Shown here in pieces: positions 61,801 through 64,000 of a DNA stretch of 64,000 nucleotides. Numbering within the stretch: the stretch's first letter is position 1; every line of letters starts with the position of its first letter. Below the pieces are notes generated by a model, which did no database searches, had not been told where the DNA came from, and was given only the letters and a program-made list of their open reading frames with translations. The position numbers and the translations under genes were made by a program. Origin of the DNA: Lewinella sp. LCG006 (GTDB lineage: Bacteria; Bacteroidota; Bacteroidia; Chitinophagales; Saprospiraceae); the NCBI RefSeq assembly GCF_040784935.1, contig NZ_CP160680.1, positions 2,223,501-2,287,500 of the forward strand, read 5' to 3'.

Positions 61801-64000
61801 CAGTACTCCTGATTTTACGCGATTTTGCAACGTTGCTCCTTTCAGCAGACTGTACGCTGCCAATACTGCTGATGGTTACGACTATCAATGGTTTCAAAAC
61901 GGAAGTGCTATCCCCGGAGCAACCAGCAGTGATTATACAGCTACGGCTTTGGGGAGTTACCACGTAGAAATCATTGATGGAAGCGGTTGTGCTTATGTAT
62001 CTAACGTCATTACCCTCCAAGAAGACTGTGGCAGCATCAGTGGTACTGGTGGAGGAGCGGGTTGCAACAACCCTGGTCATACCTTTATAGCAACCGATAA
62101 TGGCTCATGTGACAACAGGGCTTATTCGGCCATCGCTACGGGCGCAATACCTGGCAGCATTTTCTGGCTTTTCGACGATCCTTTTAACGGCACCATTGGT
62201 GGTAATGGTCAAAACATTACCTATCAATACACCAAGCCCGGCTTTTACCGGGTACTAATGGCGGCACTCTATGATGACGGCATGGGTGGTTCCGTACTGT
62301 GCCGGGAAATTATCCCGGATACCGTATTTGCCGTCGCTGATTTCGATTACGATGGTGTTTGCCCAGGTGCTCCGGTACAGTTTTATGACCTTACAACGTT
62401 CCTTGATTTAACCAGCATCACAAGCTGGAGTTGGGACTTTGGTGATCCTGCCAGTGGCCCAGATAATACTTCCTCTGACCAAGACCCTGTGCACATTTTT
62501 ACAGCCGGTGGTGATTTTCCGGTGACGCTTACCGTTACGACGGCTCAAGGTTGTACGACTACCATTACTAAAACGGTTAGCCTTTACCCCTTGCCATATA
62601 CCAATTTCACAGAACCCGACGTAAGTTGCGCATTAACTTCGATTGCTTTTAATGCCGATGTAGAGGCAACGGTATGGGAAGTAAACTGGAACTTTGGTGA
62701 AGTCACCAGTGGCGACGCTAATACTTCTACCCTGTTTGATTCTTACCACCGCTACGCCACAGCTGGCAACTTTGTGGTGACCTTGGAAGCGACCAGTATT
62801 TATGGTTGTGTCAACAGTTTTGACCGTACCATCGCGATCCTACCCAACACCCTGAGCGGCGAGATCGACCCACCCGGAGTTTCCACCCTTTGCGAAGGTG
62901 ACGACCTCCTTTTAAATGCTCCTGGTAACGGTGCAACCTCCTGGTTGTGGTCAACCACCGAGAACACCCAGGCAATTACCGTAAATGAAGCTGCGGCTTA
63001 CAGTGTCGTACTGACCGATGATGATGGTTGTACTTACAAGCCAGAGCCCGTGCTGGTAGATATTATTCCTGCGCCGCAAAGCCCGATTCGTTCGGTGACT
63101 TATAATGACTTCAACCAGCCAACGGCCTTTACTTACGATACGCTTTTCGTGTGTTTCGGAGAAGATATTTTCCTGGAAACAGAGAATACGGCTGGCTATA
63201 CCTACCTCTGGTCAAATGGCGATACTGGTACGGATACGGAATACACCGAAGACCGTGGCAACTTACTAGCCGCTGGTGAATACCTCGTCACTCTTGAGGT
63301 CACCGACACCAATACGGGATGTAGTGCTATCGAAGGCTTTGTCATCATTGTTCACCCAACACCAGACATCCCGGTTTTAGACGCCGGCAACGGTGCGCTT
63401 TGTGCAGGCACGGCTGCTACCATTTCGGTGAGCAACCCTCAGGCCAACGTGATTTACTTCTGGAGCAGCGGTGATACCGGTTCCAGCATCACCACCGATG
63501 AAGCTGGTGAATACTACGTTACTTCCGTCAATATTTACGGTTGCCGTAACGAAAGCGAGGTTACGGAAGTACTAGAAGGACCAGACATTAGCCTGGTACC
63601 CAACGGTTGTCATACCCGCTGTGCGCCGGATACCCTCTGTTTGCCTACAATCCCCGACGTCATTAGTTACCAATGGTACCTGGATGGCGTCTTGATTCCA
63701 GCACCAGACGGAACGATCCCCAATTTGATCGTCGATCAAAGCGGCAGTTATACTCTGGAAATGGAAGACGTGAATGGTTGTATACAGACGAGTAATCCGT
63801 TGAACATTGACCTTCTTCCCGGATTTGGCACCTTCCTTGGCAATGTCTACTACGACCTCAACAACAATGAGATGATCGACGCTGCGGATAGTTTAGCTGG
63901 CGGTATCGAAGTGGAGTTGATGGGCGATATGGGGCTGCAAGATGCCATAATCACCCCACTAAATGGCGCCTACGGATTCGTGAATGTTCCTGAAGATGAT
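58850..64000 (+). CDS. Giant cohesin/PKD-domain secreted adhesin (3' end outside window)
   Basis: The frame is open from the ATG at 58850 to the window edge (1,717 codons) with signal MNPMHRSLFSILSFFTLFAA. A cohesin-like domain lies at about 220 to 325 (GQTVCVPLTVNNFDNILGMQ, ILELCFDVVGQTSSSLSF). Many PKD and Ig-like domains follow (YLWDFGDGGGSSLPNPQHTY near 424, SWSWDFGDPASGPDNTS near 1193, VNWNFGEVTSGDAN near 1276), and at the end a SdrD-B-like segment (GNVYYDLNNNEMIDAADSLA). Recurring VVCEG/EICEGQTV-like Cys pairs are typical of Saprospiria surface proteins. A T9SS signal is expected beyond the window. Role inferred: adhesion or multi-protein assembly. Confidence 0.92.
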   Translation, partial: MNPMHRSLFSILSFFTLFAALPLNNASAQEQAFIFGDEYLCPDQCGQWFVEFPQDPNLNYHWVVYDGTSPDNGTIWNEQMGIGQFTYTLCNSSITLPPGFYTIYLTVSIPGTGGPNDIVATGQTSFFIDNFFNLFGEAYGEHITECEQDSFAISLPGGLEECYEVCVGSTSTLNLDNIIVTDPTGQTGTVDLNQGQWSVTNGTIIPTVNTDDSNFNLAEVYASLGQTVCVPLTVNNFDNILGMQFSINYNAAILQFTGAQNFNGSLIGFTAGSIGNPFPGAITIGWNNPFGSGVSLMDNSTILELCFDVVGQTSSSLSFSNPEVINGSEEEVPFDGNTGAVIIGSPPANTISILWGEEGPGRATFSYWYLSANGCETFSSIDICFDVLPPPPADFTTQPPVGANGLLEICEGQTVFFTSEATDADTYLWDFGDGGGSSLPNPQHTYNAAGTFEVALITSAGCECADTSRLTVIVEGNDAPFVDCVATICEGTSVTYTANTGCSTYDWSISANGSILDGGGPADDFITIQWGAGPIGEITLQTDGCPDLSNCTEAAYLQVPIISSSTTIEGPAQVCRGDQSVYTVPPFEGTEFNWSVTSFGTIIDGQGTPSVTIEWFDGPIPPGAQTVSVDYSNCYLECGGSTQMEVFIRPEFYLTGEIEVCENSSESYAVINTQTNLGFPANFSVIASDGSTVWTSPGAGSSFPIDWNFGAGDFTLVATPQNPTDYCLQQAEMPVKVIAQPAAVATINGQTEICAGIAYTYSIANPVDGERYRWTINNGGTITEREGASIAVIWNAGGPYELSVIRRSPPLFCSSSATSLNIGAVSSFAISGDDQVCMDQLSTYTSDQTGDVFYDWAIQPASAGTITGDPTAADIEVLWHSAGPATVTLDICGQQETFVVTINAPPQPVVNHPASICPGVTTPVSTTAAFASYSWQDAEGVELSTSATPDLAGGYYRLEVTDANGCVGRTIFHIYQYPTASINISTPDFTRFCNVAPFSRLYAANTADGYDYQWFQNGSAIPGATSSDYTATALGSYHVEIIDGSGCAYVSNVITLQEDCGSISGTGGGAGCNNPGHTFIATDNGSCDNRAYSAIATGAIPGSIFWLFDDPFNGTIGGNGQNITYQYTKPGFYRVLMAALYDDGMGGSVLCREIIPDTVFAVADFDYDGVCPGAPVQFYDLTTFLDLTSITSWSWDFGDPASGPDNTSSDQDPVHIFTAGGDFPVTLTVTTAQGCTTTITKTVSLYPLPYTNFTEPDVSCALTSIAFNADVEATVWEVNWNFGEVTSGDANTSTLFDSYHRYATAGNFVVTLEATSIYGCVNSFDRTIAILPNTLSGEIDPPGVSTLCEGDDLLLNAPGNGATSWLWSTTENTQAITVNEAAAYSVVLTDDDGCTYKPEPVLVDIIPAPQSPIRSVTYNDFNQPTAFTYDTLFVCFGEDIFLETENTAGYTYLWSNGDTGTDTEYTEDRGNLLAAGEYLVTLEVTDTNTGCSAIEGFVIIVHPTPDIPVLDAGNGALCAGTAATISVSNPQANVIYFWSSGDTGSSITTDEAGEYYVTSVNIYGCRNESEVTEVLEGPDISLVPNGCHTRCAPDTLCLPTIPDVISYQWYLDGVLIPAPDGTIPNLIVDQSGSYTLEMEDVNGCIQTSNPLNIDLLPGFGTFLGNVYYDLNNNEMIDAADSLAGGIEVELMGDMGLQDAIITPLNGAYGFVNVPEDD

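Overview
The window looks like chromosomal DNA of a marine or freshwater member of the Bacteroidota, most likely the Saprospiria (Lewinella or Haliscomenobacter type). The reasons are very large HYR and PKD surface proteins, a C-terminal type IX secretion (T9SS) sorting domain, a DUF1800/DUF1501 pair, a TonB receptor of the OMP_b-brl_3 type, a hybrid sensor kinase fused to an AraC regulator, and promoters of the TAnnTTTG type. GC content is moderate. I see no rRNA, CRISPR array or complete prophage. One tRNA (Val, anticodon TAC) is present.

Region 1 to 13.5 kb, all on the minus strand, is an accessory locus. In transcription order it holds a 963-residue hybrid histidine kinase/AraC protein, two secreted NTF2-like proteins, a TPR protein, a TonB-dependent receptor, a secreted protein with two alpha/beta-barrel-like halves, an internally deleted epimerase remnant, and a giant beta-helix/HYR surface protein that leaves the window. 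Two genes at opposite ends of this locus carry the same three-site array upstream: a TTGTAAnnTAAGTCC element repeated at spacings of 21 and 32 bases, followed at the same distance by an ACCTTTRTG element. The sites lie about 113 bases before each start codon. I read this as the operator of the neighbouring hybrid sensor, which would make the locus a small sensor-controlled surface regulon. This is the most interesting observation in the window.

Region 13.5 to 30 kb is mostly housekeeping and envelope functions. It contains an ECF sigma/anti-sigma/DUF4097 trio, a methyltransferase, tRNA-Val, an AsmA-like protein, an amino-sugar-kinase/RapZ-C fusion, an operon of moaD, moaE, a glycosyltransferase and an ECF sigma factor, two tandem lytic transglycosylases, and the DUF1800/DUF1501 pair.

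Region 30 to 33 kb is a small island. A MITE is interrupted by an IS630-family element with a probable programmed frameshift. It is followed by an AT-rich orphan gene preceded by the tail of a lost gene, which resembles a toxin/immunity remnant. A second, uninterrupted MITE copy lies at 8.3 kb.

Region 33 to 64 kb carries OmpA, a helix-hairpin-helix coiled-coil protein, an antirepressor-like protein, hemW, a POTRA/beta-barrel protein, gyrB, ald, a membrane patatin, penicillin-binding protein 1A, a T9SS cargo protein bracketed by two copies of a dispersed repeat, an ABC exporter whose permease is fused to an M1-like metallopeptidase, mnmG, and the start of a giant cohesin/PKD adhesin that runs off the right edge.
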